A DNA stretch of 64,000 nucleotides. It comes from Rhodoferax sp. BLA1. GTDB taxonomy: Bacteria > Pseudomonadota > Gammaproteobacteria > Burkholderiales > Burkholderiaceae_C. A program made the position numbers and the translations under genes. The stretch lies in contig NZ_SZVI01000010.1 in NCBI RefSeq assembly GCF_013416775.1, positions 124,001-188,000 of the forward strand, read 5' to 3'. Position 1 is the stretch's first letter; each line of letters opens with the position of its first letter. Positions 45,259 to 53,368 of the stretch are shown here, in pieces. A model generated the notes under the pieces. The model was given only the letters and a program-made list of their open reading frames with translations. It was not told where the DNA came from and ran no database searches.

Positions 45259-48200
45259 TCAGCCTAACCAACCCAGGTCGGGGTGCCAGCCCTCAACCCA
45301 GTTCAGCACCGCGTCGGCAGGCATCGGGCGGGCGATGCCATAACCTTGGGCCAGATCACAACCCACCCGCAGCAGCAGACGGCAGTGGGCGGCGGTTTCG
45401 GCGCCTTCCGCCACGGCCTCTCGGCCAAAGGCGCGGGCCAGGCCCAGCACCCCTTCGACAATCGCCCGGTCTTCCGGGTCATCGAGCATGTCGCGCACAA
45501 AACTCTGGTCGATTTTTAACACCTGGGCAGGCAGGCGTTTCAGGTAGGTCAGGCTGGAGTAACCGGTGCCAAAATCATCGAGCGCAAAGCTGACACCCAT
45601 CGCCGCACATTCGCGGATGACAGCGGCCACCGCATCGATTTCGTCCAGCGCGGTGGTCTCCAGCACTTCCAGCTCCAGCGTGCCGTGGGGCATCTCGGGG
45701 TGGGCGGCCAAACACTGCTTGAGCCGGTCGACAAAATCGGGCTGCTGCAGATGCTGAGCCGAGATGTTCACACTGACCGCCAGACGCAGCCCGAGAGCGG
45801 CCCAGGTCTGTACCTGGGCCAGCGCCGTCTTCAACACCCATTCACCGAGCGCCACACTGAGCGCATGACCTTCGATGGCGGGCAAAAAGGCGCCCGGTGC
45901 CAGCAGCCCGCGCTCCGGGTGTTGCCAGCGGATCAGCGCCTCCAGACCGACCACCTTGCCGCTGCGCAGGTTGACCTTGGGCTGGTAATACAGCACAAAT
46001 TCCTGCTGGTCCAAGGCCTGCTGCAGGCGCTCCAGCGTGTCGTTGCGCGCGCGCAAGTGGCGGTCGTGTTCGGCATCAAACAGGTGGTAGCGGTTTTTGC
46101 CTGCCAGTTTGGCGTTGTACATGGCCTGGTCGGCCTGGCGCAACAACTGGTCGGCGTTGGTGTCCTCGGCCTGCGGGTAAAAGCTCACACCGATGCTGGC
46201 GGAGACCTTGAGCATCAGGCCGTCCACTTCGGTCGGGCGCGAGGCCACTTCCAGCAAGCGCTGGATCAATGCCACGCTGTCCTGCACGTCGACCAGGTCG
46301 ACAAACACCGCCACAAACTCGTCACCCCCGAGCCGGGCAATGGTGTCACCCTCTCGCATCATCACTTTGAACTGGCTGGCAATGCTGGTGAGCAACAGGT
46401 CACCCATGGTGTGGCCATGCTGGTCGTTGATGGTTTTGAACCCGTCCAGGTCCAGGTAGGCAACAGCCACCTGCAGGCCCCGGCGTTTGCCCTGGGCCAT
46501 CGCCTGTTGCATGCGATCAGCCAGCAGCACCCGGTTGGGCAGGCTGGTGAGCGGGTCGTAATGGGCGATGCGTTCCAGGTACTGCTGGTGCTCCTTCTGG
46601 AAACTGATGTCTGAGTAGCTGCCCACGATACGCAGCGCCTGACCGTTGTCATCACGCGTGACCACCCGCCCGCGGTCCTGCACCCAGATGACTTTGCCGT
46701 CCTTGCGTATCAGGCGGTGTTCGGAGTGGTAGTCGTTGCAGCTGCCGTTGACCAGCGCGTTGATGCGGGCCTGGACTGCGTCCAGGTCCTCAGGGTGAAT
46801 CAGCGCCGTAAAAGCCTCATGTGTCGGGGGAATCTCGTGTTCGGCATAGAGCAAGGTGGCAAACCACTGTCGGTTGTGGACGACGTGGTTGCTGGGCAGA
46901 TGCCAGTCCCAGATGCCTTCGCGTGTGGTTTCCATCACATGTTGCAGGCGTTGCTCACTCTCGGCCACCTGGTGTTGGGCGCGCACCAGATCGGTGATGT
47001 CCTGGCCCAGTACCAGCACCTGGTCGTGGCCATCGACATCTTTGAGCGGCTTCTTGATGGTGCGCAGGTGACGCACCTCACCGGTGAGGGCGTCGCGGCT
47101 GTCTTCCAGCACCACCTGGGTGGTGCCACCTGCAATGATTGCCTGGGTGCTGGCCCGGAAAAAGGCTGCCATCTCCGGGCTGACGCCAAAGTCCTCGTCG
47201 TGTTTGCCCACCATGGCCTCCGGCGTGGTGTGGTAGAGCCGGGCCACCGCCTGATTGCACAACAAGAAGTTGCCGCTCCTGTCCTTGAGCACCAGGGCGT
47301 CAGGGATTTCATCGATGATGGTGCGTAAAAAAGACTCGCTGGCGCGCAGCTCGCGTGTGGCCCGGTTGCGCTCGGAGATGTCGATGTCGATGCAGTACAT
47401 CTCGGGTTCACCCGCCGCGCTGTGCAGCATGACATGGCTGGAAAACACCTCCACCGCTTGCTTGTCCCGACCTTTGAGTGTCAGCTCGGCCGAGGGGATG
47501 GCGGGACCACCCTGTGTCCAGGCATCCACAAAACCGATGACGGGCTCGCGCATGGGCTCGGGAATGATCAGGTCTTCAAGCTGGCGGCCCAGCGCCTGTT
47601 CGCGGGTGTAACCATACAGCTGCTCACTGGCGCGGTTCCAGTAAATCACCTGGCGTTGCCGGTTGTAGCCTTGCACCGAGATCGAGGGCAGTTCCTCAAA
47701 AATGGTTCTGAAGCGGTGTTCGCTTTCAGACAGCGCGTCTTTGGTCGTTTGGAGTTCGGTGATGTCGCGGGCCACACCAAACAGACCCATGATCTCACCC
47801 TGGGCATTGGTGATCGGGTACTTGCGGTTGTCCACCCAGCCGGTGCGGCCATCACGCGTTGGAATGGCCTGCACCTCGTGGGCGACTGGCAAACCGGCAA
47901 ATACCTGCTTTTCCAAGCGGTAATAGACATCGGCAAAGGCCTCTGGGAACACGTCGTAATCGGTTTTGCCGATCAGGTCCCGCCAGTGCTCAGACGGGTC
48001 GGTGATGCTCACCAGGGTCTGGCTGGCACCGGTGAAGACATGGTTGCGGTCTTTGAAGTAGATGAAGTCATCGGTGTTCTCCATCATGGCGACAAAGTTG
48101 GGCATCAAACTGCGTGCGTTGGGCTGGTAGAGCGCGCGGGCATCGGCAAGCTGCACCTGCAGCGTCACCGGTGCCTGCGTCGGCTGGCGTTGGTAGCGCA

Positions 48201-48459
48201 GCCGGATACAACGCATACGGCCATCCGCATGGCGCAGGCGGATGTTGAAACTGCCCTGGGCCGGGCCCACATCCGGTGAAAACAGCTGCTCGGCCACATC
48301 CTGGTCGTCCGGGTGGATCAGCCCGGTCCAGCTGACAGAGCCGTTGAGGAAGTCCTGCGCAGGCACACCCAGCAGGCCCAGGATGGACTCGCTGGCTGTG
48401 ACAAGCTGTGGTGTGGGCCCGCAAGCAAACCCGATCGAGGCTTCCAGGTGGTGTGTCAT
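45259..48459 (-). CDS. Multi-PAS GGDEF-EAL sensor protein
   Basis: Cytoplasmic protein of 1066 residues without membrane segments. About five PAS modules fill residues 1-625: LEASIGFACGPTPQLVTASE; NFVAMMENTDDFIYFKDRNH; HRFRTIFEELPSISVQGYNR; SFLRTIIDEIPDALVLKDRS; QRLQHVMETTREGIWDWHLP. GGDEF follows at about 630-795 with LGGDEFVAVF, and EAL at about 810-1055 with VVGLEALIRWQHPERG, DDFGTGYSSLTYLKRL and KIDQSFVRDM. Both active sites look complete. The second PAS resembles the direct oxygen/redox type in neither residues nor length, so the ligand is unknown. It is convergent with the other GGDEF-EAL gene and shares the same domain class, although its sensor part differs. Confidence 0.92.
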   Translation of the reverse strand: MTHHLEASIGFACGPTPQLVTASESILGLLGVPAQDFLNGSVSWTGLIHPDDQDVAEQLFSPDVGPAQGSFNIRLRHADGRMRCIRLRYQRQPTQAPVTLQVQLADARALYQPNARSLMPNFVAMMENTDDFIYFKDRNHVFTGASQTLVSITDPSEHWRDLIGKTDYDVFPEAFADVYYRLEKQVFAGLPVAHEVQAIPTRDGRTGWVDNRKYPITNAQGEIMGLFGVARDITELQTTKDALSESEHRFRTIFEELPSISVQGYNRQRQVIYWNRASEQLYGYTREQALGRQLEDLIIPEPMREPVIGFVDAWTQGGPAIPSAELTLKGRDKQAVEVFSSHVMLHSAAGEPEMYCIDIDISERNRATRELRASESFLRTIIDEIPDALVLKDRSGNFLLCNQAVARLYHTTPEAMVGKHDEDFGVSPEMAAFFRASTQAIIAGGTTQVVLEDSRDALTGEVRHLRTIKKPLKDVDGHDQVLVLGQDITDLVRAQHQVAESEQRLQHVMETTREGIWDWHLPSNHVVHNRQWFATLLYAEHEIPPTHEAFTALIHPEDLDAVQARINALVNGSCNDYHSEHRLIRKDGKVIWVQDRGRVVTRDDNGQALRIVGSYSDISFQKEHQQYLERIAHYDPLTSLPNRVLLADRMQQAMAQGKRRGLQVAVAYLDLDGFKTINDQHGHTMGDLLLTSIASQFKVMMREGDTIARLGGDEFVAVFVDLVDVQDSVALIQRLLEVASRPTEVDGLMLKVSASIGVSFYPQAEDTNADQLLRQADQAMYNAKLAGKNRYHLFDAEHDRHLRARNDTLERLQQALDQQEFVLYYQPKVNLRSGKVVGLEALIRWQHPERGLLAPGAFLPAIEGHALSVALGEWVLKTALAQVQTWAALGLRLAVSVNISAQHLQQPDFVDRLKQCLAAHPEMPHGTLELEVLETTALDEIDAVAAVIRECAAMGVSFALDDFGTGYSSLTYLKRLPAQVLKIDQSFVRDMLDDPEDRAIVEGVLGLARAFGREAVAEGAETAAHCRLLLRVGCDLAQGYGIARPMPADAVLNWVEGWHPDLGWLG

Positions 48460-48514
48460 GCTGGTGTGTACTCCCGCTTCATTATGGTCACACCGGCGGG
48501 TTTTGAGAAGCTTG

Positions 48515-49489
48515 TTAGCGGGGTGACGCGCTGGGCCACTGGGTCACCCAAGCCGCCAGCGCCTCGGCCAGGGTGTCTGCCTGTGGCAACAGACCCAGCG
48601 TCTGGGCTGCCTGGTTGAGCGCGGCCAGGGGGCGCTGCAGGTCCAGTGCCGCAGCACCGTTTTGTTTGGAGAGTTTCTCGCCATTGGCGCCCAGCACCAG
48701 CGGTGTGTGCAGGTAGCGTGGTGTGGGCAGGCCCAGGGCGCGTTGCAGCAGGATTTGCCGGGCGGTGTTGTCCGTCAGGTCTGCGCCGCGCACCACGTCG
48801 GTGATGCCCTGAGCGGCGTCGTCCACCACCACCGCGAGCTGGTAGGCAAAACAACCGTCTGCACGTTTCAGCACAAAGTCGCCCACCACCGTGGCCACGT
48901 CCTGCTGCTGCGGGCCCAGGCGGCGATCCAGCCACTCGGTGGGCCCAAGCAGGGCTTGGGTACAGAGGTCGGCGTGGCGTGGGAATACTATTGAATCAGT
49001 AGCTATCCCCCCTTTTTGAATAAGGGCTAGAGGCCTATTTGTTATGCAAATGTCGGTGCGCAGGCGCCACGCCCCGATGGTGGCGCTGTGTGGCGCAGAG
49101 CGGCAGGTGCCGGGGTAGACCAGTTCACCATGGCGTGCTTTGCCTGTGCCGTGTTGGGCCAGCACCGCCTCAATCTGTTTGCGGGTGCAACTGCACCGGT
49201 AGGCCAGACCACGTTGCACCAGGGCCTGCAACGCCTGTTGGTAGAGCCCGCTGCGCTGTGACTGGTAGACGGGCGGCTGGTCCGGCATCAGGCCGCACTG
49301 GCCGAGCTGCTGCAAGATGAATTCGCCCAGACCGGGCAGGCAACGGCTGCTGTCCACGTCCTCGATACGCACCAGCCAGCGCCCGCCGTGGGCGCGCGCG
49401 TCGAGCCAGCTGGCCAGCGCCGCCACCAGGGAGCCTGCGTGTAACGGCCCGGTGGGCGAGGGGGCAAAACGGCCGACGTAATGGCTCAT
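48515..49489 (-). CDS. gluQ: Glutamyl-queuosine tRNA(Asp) synthetase with a repeat-encoded insert
   Basis: Attaches glutamate to queuosine in tRNA(Asp); 324 residues. The synthetase motifs are [20 protein letters not shown] (HIGH-like), [11 protein letters not shown], the zinc site CSC (99-101) with Tyr125 and Cys129 in [26 protein letters not shown], and the KMSKS-like [10 protein letters not shown]. Between WRLRTD (146) and [10 protein letters not shown] (185) it carries residues [20 protein letters not shown] and more; the relatives I remember go almost directly from one motif to the other. Most of this, 48985-49045, is a repeat copy. The insert lies between the zinc region and the catalytic GDF motif, so activity should be tested. 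ATG at 49489 is preferred over the GTG at 49498. Confidence 0.93.
   Translation of the reverse strand: MSHYVGRFAPSPTGPLHAGSLVAALASWLDARAHGGRWLVRIEDVDSSRCLPGLGEFILQQLGQCGLMPDQPPVYQSQRSGLYQQALQALVQRGLAYRCSCTRKQIEAVLAQHGTGKARHGELVYPGTCRSAPHSATIGAWRLRTDICITNRPLALIQKGGIATDSIVFPRHADLCTQALLGPTEWLDRRLGPQQQDVATVVGDFVLKRADGCFAYQLAVVVDDAAQGITDVVRGADLTDNTARQILLQRALGLPTPRYLHTPLVLGANGEKLSKQNGAAALDLQRPLAALNQAAQTLGLLPQADTLAEALAAWVTQWPSASPR
48985..49045 (-). repeat. Palindromic repeat copy inside gluQ
   Basis: Minus strand, same sense as the gene: AATAGGCCTCTAGCCCTTAT, TCAAAAAGGGGGGATAGCTA, CTGATTCAATAGTATT. Left arm and the GGCCTCTAG leader are perfect, the right arm reads AAGGGGGG, and the ATAGCTA tail is present. 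It is the longest in-gene copy and is translated in the direct orientation. Confidence 0.85.
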
Positions 49490-49621
49490 GGTGGGCACGG
49501 TGAACAGTGGCTTTGGGGTGACACCCGCAGTGCGAGCGCAGCCCTCAAACGGGTGCTATAGGCCACAAGAGCAGCGACGGCCAGCCTGTCTGAGGCCAGG
49601 CCCGTGTGCTCTGTTGGCGGC

Positions 49622-50677
49622 CTACACCACCGCGAGTGCCAGCTCCAGCCCGGAGACAAAGGCGTTTTCCACCCGGTAACCCTGGCACCAGTCGCCGCAC
49701 AGGCCCAGGCCCTGTTCTGCATTGAACAAATGGCTTTGGCCCAGGGTCTGGCGGGTTTTGGCGTACAGCCAGCGCTGGCTGTCGACAAACGCGGGTTCGG
49801 CGTGGATGCCGGTGACCTCAGCAAAGGCCTTGAGCAGCTTGGCCTGCACCCGTGCCGGGTCGTCTTGCAGGTGTTCTTGTGACCACTCGGCGCTGGCTTG
49901 TACCGTCCAGCGTTCAATCGGGCTGCGTCCGGGTTTGCTCGACTCACGGGCCAGCCAGGCAATGCGGTGGTGTTTGCTGCGCGCCGCGCTCCACTGCGGG
50001 CCCAGTGTCGACAGATCGGGCTGCATGGCCTGGGGGAAGGCCAGCATCAGCGTCCAGCAGGGTGCCATGTCAACCCCTTCGAGCATGGGTACCCAGGTCT
50101 CGGCAAGCTTCGAAGTTTGTAGCAAACTCTGCGCTTGGGGGCTGGGGATAGCGAGCAAAACAGCGTTGAAGCCAGAATACACGTGGCGCGCGTCATCGGG
50201 GCCTTCGGTGCGCAGCTGCCAGAGACCGGGTTTGAGGGCATCAGCCTCGATCTGGGTCACGCGGGTGTGTAACTCGATCTGGCTTGGTGCCTGGATGTCG
50301 CGTGCCCAGCCCGCCACCAGCGCGTTCATGCCCGGCACACTGACCCAGTGCGCCTCGTTCACCAGTGCAGCGGAGGTGCCAACCTGGCCTGTCTCGTCAA
50401 TCACCTGCACGGTGTTGGCGCTCCAGCGTTTGACCAACGCGGGCGAGGTTTCCAGCGCCATGACAAAACGTGGGTCGCGTGCGGTGAAGTACTGGGCGCC
50501 GTGGTCAAACGAGCCAAAGGCGCTGTCGCGGGTGGCCATGCGCCCACCCAGGCCGCCACTTTTTTCAAACAGGGTGACGGTGTGGCCCGCCTGCACCAGG
50601 GTGCGTGCGCAGGTGACACCTGCCATGCCCGCACCAATGACGGCAATGTGTTGGCGCATGCGAGGGGATTTGTTCAT
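49622..50677 (-). CDS. Renalase-like NAD(P)/FAD-dependent oxidoreductase
   Basis: Flavoprotein of 351 residues. The Rossmann FAD site HIAVIGAGMAGVTCARTLVQ is followed by LFEKSGGLGGRMATR and SFDHGAQYFTARDPRF, the amine-oxidase/renalase-like signature. The C-terminal GLCGDWCQGYRVENAFVSGL completes the FAD domain. Bacterial renalases oxidise alpha-NAD(P)H isomers back to the normal beta form; the sequence is in that broader family, but substrate is not proven. GGAG lies 9 bases before the ATG at 50677. It lies 75 bp downstream of the LysR gene on the same strand. Confidence 0.87.
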   Translation of the reverse strand: MNKSPRMRQHIAVIGAGMAGVTCARTLVQAGHTVTLFEKSGGLGGRMATRDSAFGSFDHGAQYFTARDPRFVMALETSPALVKRWSANTVQVIDETGQVGTSAALVNEAHWVSVPGMNALVAGWARDIQAPSQIELHTRVTQIEADALKPGLWQLRTEGPDDARHVYSGFNAVLLAIPSPQAQSLLQTSKLAETWVPMLEGVDMAPCWTLMLAFPQAMQPDLSTLGPQWSAARSKHHRIAWLARESSKPGRSPIERWTVQASAEWSQEHLQDDPARVQAKLLKAFAEVTGIHAEPAFVDSQRWLYAKTRQTLGQSHLFNAEQGLGLCGDWCQGYRVENAFVSGLELALAVV

Positions 50678-50752
50678 AGTGTTGGCTCCAGAGGTAAAGG
50701 TGTGTTTGTGTTGTTGTGAGGGGCAAGGTGTCTCCCGCCGCTGTGACCGACT

Positions 50753-51697
50753 TTACACGCCTCGGTGACGCTGCAGCAAAGCCGCGCGGGTGGTGGCGCT
50801 GCCCAGCACGTCCAGCCACCATTGCATGGCCCGCCCGGGCGTGGCACTGCTGGCGCGCCAGGCGTAGTTGAGGCTGACGACGCGCGGTGCGCGCACCGTG
50901 TTGCGCGCCACCAGCCGCCCGGTGGCGAGGTGGTCCATCACCATCGATTCGGGCAAAAAACCGCAGCCCAGGCCGCGGATGTGGGCGTCGAGTTTGTCCT
51001 GCATGGTGGCCACGGTCAGCACGTCCTGACCACCCAGCAACCCGATGCTCATGCCGCGCCCGCGGCTGATGGTGTCGGCCACCGCCACGGCGCGATGCTG
51101 GCGCAACTCCTCATCACACAGCGGTTCGTTTGACGCGGCCAGCGGGTGGTGCGGTGCCACTGCAAACACAAAACGCACCTCCCCCAGCAACTGGCCGTGC
51201 AGGCCGATGTTTTGTGTCATGTCGGCCACGCCCAGAGCCAGGTCGGCCTGGCCGCTGGTCAGCGCCTCCAGCGTGCCTGAGAGGGTTTCGTCGCGCAGCC
51301 GGATGCGGGTGGGTGGCGCGCCTTCCAGAAAACGCTCACAGAGCTCCATCACCGTGGCCTTGGCGATGATGGCGTCCACCGCAATGGTGAACTGCGGCTC
51401 CCAGCCGGTGGCCACGCGTTTGACACGGTTGGCCACTGCGTCAATCTCTTGCAGCAGGCGTTCACCTTCGCGCAACAGCTCCAGCCCGGCCTGGGTGGCC
51501 ACCGCCTGGCGTGAGCTGCGGTCAAACAGCAACACATCGAGCGCGTCTTCCATCTGGCGGACCCGGTAAGTCAAGGCACTGGGTACCATGCCCAAGGCCC
51601 GCGCGGCAGCGGCAAAACTGCCGGTATCGGCAATGGTTTGCAGCATGGCGAGCGCTTCAGGGGTCAATACCTTGCGTGCGGTTTGCATGGTCGACAT
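50753..51697 (-). CDS. LysR-family transcriptional regulator
   Basis: Regulator of 314 residues. The N-terminal winged HTH contains MLQTIADTGSFAAAARALGM then VPSALTYRVRQMEDALDVLL; the LysR substrate-binding domain follows from about residue 95. It is divergent from the pirin gene, with a shared 103 bp region containing a 17 bp palindrome, the classic arrangement in which LysR controls both itself and the divergent gene. M4 (51688) is an alternative start. Effector unknown. Confidence 0.92.
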   Translation of the reverse strand: MSTMQTARKVLTPEALAMLQTIADTGSFAAAARALGMVPSALTYRVRQMEDALDVLLFDRSSRQAVATQAGLELLREGERLLQEIDAVANRVKRVATGWEPQFTIAVDAIIAKATVMELCERFLEGAPPTRIRLRDETLSGTLEALTSGQADLALGVADMTQNIGLHGQLLGEVRFVFAVAPHHPLAASNEPLCDEELRQHRAVAVADTISRGRGMSIGLLGGQDVLTVATMQDKLDAHIRGLGCGFLPESMVMDHLATGRLVARNTVRAPRVVSLNYAWRASSATPGRAMQWWLDVLGSATTRAALLQRHRGV

Positions 51698-51703
51698 TCT
51701 TTT

Positions 51704-51720
51704 ATTCGAAACATTTGAAT
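51704..51720. promoter_or_regulatory. Candidate LysR binding site between LysR and pirin genes
   Basis: ATTCGAAACATTTGAAT: outer arms ATTC/GAAT and inner AA/TT are symmetric around a five-base centre, matching the T-N11-A architecture of LysR boxes. It lies just upstream of the LysR start, 80 bp before the pirin start. Confidence 0.65.
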
Positions 51721-51800
51721 GATGCCATCAAAACCTCAGGGAGATCACAGAGGCGTGCCCGGCTAAAGTGGCCATTGTCTTATTCACACAAGGAGTCACC

Positions 51801-52502
51801 TTGATCCAACTCAGACCTTCGCAAGAACGCGGTTTTGCCGACCACGGCTGGCTCAAATCGTTCCACAGTTTTTCGTTTGCGGGTTATTTCGATCCGGCGC
51901 ACATGGGTTGGGGCAATTTGCGGGTGATCAACGAAGACCGTATTGCGCCCGACAAGGGTTTTGGCACCCATGGCCACCGCGACATGGAGATCGTGTCCTA
52001 TGTGATGTCGGGGGCTTTGGCGCACAAGGACAGCATGGGCAATGTGCAGACCATCCGGCCCGGCGAGGTGCAGCGTATGAGTGCGGGCAGGGGGGTGCAG
52101 CACAGCGAATACAACCACGCAGCGGATGAGACCACCCATTTTCTGCAGATCTGGATCTTGCCCAATGTGCAAGGCATCGAGCCGGGCTACGAGCAAAAGA
52201 CGTTCGAGACTGAGCGCAAGCAGGGCCGCCTGTGCCTGGTTGCCTCGCCGGACGGTGCCCAGGGTTCGGTCAGCTTGCATGCTGACGCACGCCTGTATGC
52301 AGGTTTGTTCGAGACCGGGCAAACTGCCGATTTGGCTTTGGCGGCGCAACGCAAGGGGTATGTGTTTCTGGTGCGCGGTGAACTGGTGGTCAACGGCCTC
52401 AAGCTGCATGCGGGCGACGCCGCGCTGCTGGACGATGAGCCGCTGCTCACGCTGTCCGACGGTGTGGATGCCGAGGTGCTGGTGTTTGATTTGTCCGCCT
52501 GA
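51801..52502 (+). CDS. Pirin-family protein (cupin, possible quercetinase-like)
   Basis: Cytoplasmic bicupin of 233 residues. Pirin motifs: HSFSFAGYFDPAHMGWGNLR near the N-terminus, the metal-binding GFGTHGHRDMEIVSYVMSGA, and MSAGRGVQHSEYNHA. His residues at the metal site are present. The start is set by AAGGAG six bases before a TTG at 51801; the earlier GTG at 51768 has no Shine-Dalgarno. Divergent from a LysR gene and 69 bp ahead of a flavodoxin-like gene, so a small redox-stress unit is plausible. Confidence 0.9.
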   Translation: MIQLRPSQERGFADHGWLKSFHSFSFAGYFDPAHMGWGNLRVINEDRIAPDKGFGTHGHRDMEIVSYVMSGALAHKDSMGNVQTIRPGEVQRMSAGRGVQHSEYNHAADETTHFLQIWILPNVQGIEPGYEQKTFETERKQGRLCLVASPDGAQGSVSLHADARLYAGLFETGQTADLALAAQRKGYVFLVRGELVVNGLKLHAGDAALLDDEPLLTLSDGVDAEVLVFDLSA

Positions 52503-52571
52503 TGGGCCTGCGGGCCGGGGTGTTTGAATGATCGTGTCAGTTGTTTTTATTTAACCTTTAGGAGTTGTTTC

Positions 52572-53126
52572 ATGGCCAAAGTTGCAGTTGTTTTCCATTC
52601 CGGCTACGGCCACACCCTGCGCATGGCGCAATCTGTGGCCGACGGCGCCGCTGCCGAGCTGGTGGCGATTGATGCTGACGGCAACGTGTCCGAGGCTGGC
52701 TGGGCCACCTTGAATGCCGCTGACGCCATCATTTTTGGCAGCCCCACTTACATGGGCTCGGTGAGCTGGCAGTTCAAGAAGTTTGCTGATGCCACCAGCA
52801 AACCCTGGTTTGGCCAAGCCTGGAAAGACAAGGTGTTTGCCGGTTTCACCAACAGTGCCACCATGAATGGTGACAAGTTGTCCACTTTGCACTATCTGTT
52901 CACCCTGGCCATGCAGCACAGCGGCATCTGGGTCGGCACCGGCATGATGCCCAGCAACAGCAAGGCGGCGCAGCGCAACGACCTCAACTATGTTGGCTCG
53001 TTTTGCGGTGCCATGGCGCAGTCACCGTCGGACGCATCACCCGCCGAGATGCTGCCTGGTGATCTGGAAACCGCTCGGCTGTTTGGCCAGCGTGTGGCGG
53101 CTGTTGCTGCCAAGTTCAGCGCCTGA
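52572..53126 (+). CDS. Flavodoxin-like NAD(P)H:quinone oxidoreductase-type protein
   Basis: FMN-binding flavodoxin-fold protein of 184 residues. The phosphate-binding loop VFHSGYGHTLRMAQ lies at the N-terminus; the isoalloxazine-binding loops are IIFGSPTYMGSVSWQFKKF and FTNSATMNGDKLSTLHYLFT. This is the WrbA/NADPH-dependent FMN reductase type and suggests two-electron quinone reduction. TTTAGGAG lies 7 bases before the ATG at 52572, which rules out the longer frame from 52524. It likely shares a transcript with pirin and ends in a strong terminator. Confidence 0.9.
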   Translation: MAKVAVVFHSGYGHTLRMAQSVADGAAAELVAIDADGNVSEAGWATLNAADAIIFGSPTYMGSVSWQFKKFADATSKPWFGQAWKDKVFAGFTNSATMNGDKLSTLHYLFTLAMQHSGIWVGTGMMPSNSKAAQRNDLNYVGSFCGAMAQSPSDASPAEMLPGDLETARLFGQRVAAVAAKFSA

Positions 53127-53141
53127 TCAAAGCTGACGCTG

Positions 53142-53167
53142 ACCCGGCCCAGCGTGGCCGGGTTTTT
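53142..53167 (+). terminator. Rho-independent terminator after the flavodoxin-like gene
   Basis: ACCCGGCC-CAGCGT-GGCCGGGT: perfect 8 bp stem, six-base loop, followed directly by five T. It starts 16 bp after the stop codon. Confidence 0.9.
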
Positions 53168-53212
53168 GTCAGGTGTGGGCGCCAGGTTTTTGAAGTTTGT
53201 ATGCTTTTTTTT

Positions 53213-53252
53213 GCCGTTAGCCCTTATGGATAAAGGGCTGATAGCTATAGAC
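53213..53252 (+). repeat. Palindromic repeat copy ahead of the TonB receptor gene
   Basis: GCCGTTAGCCCTTATGGATA then AAGGGCTGATAGCTATAGAC: perfect 7 bp arms AGCCCTT (53219-53225) and AAGGGCT (53233-53239) with a seven-base loop, plus the ATAGCTAT tail. It lies between the terminator and the receptor gene. Confidence 0.88.
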
Positions 53253-53368
53253 TGAGTAGCATTTTTGCTGCTCTGACACGGTCCTGAGGCTGGTGCGGAC
53301 AGGTGTCAGCGGTGGGTGAGCGGGGCAGGGCAAAATCTGTGCAAAACAAACAGAAGATCTGAGCCCTG

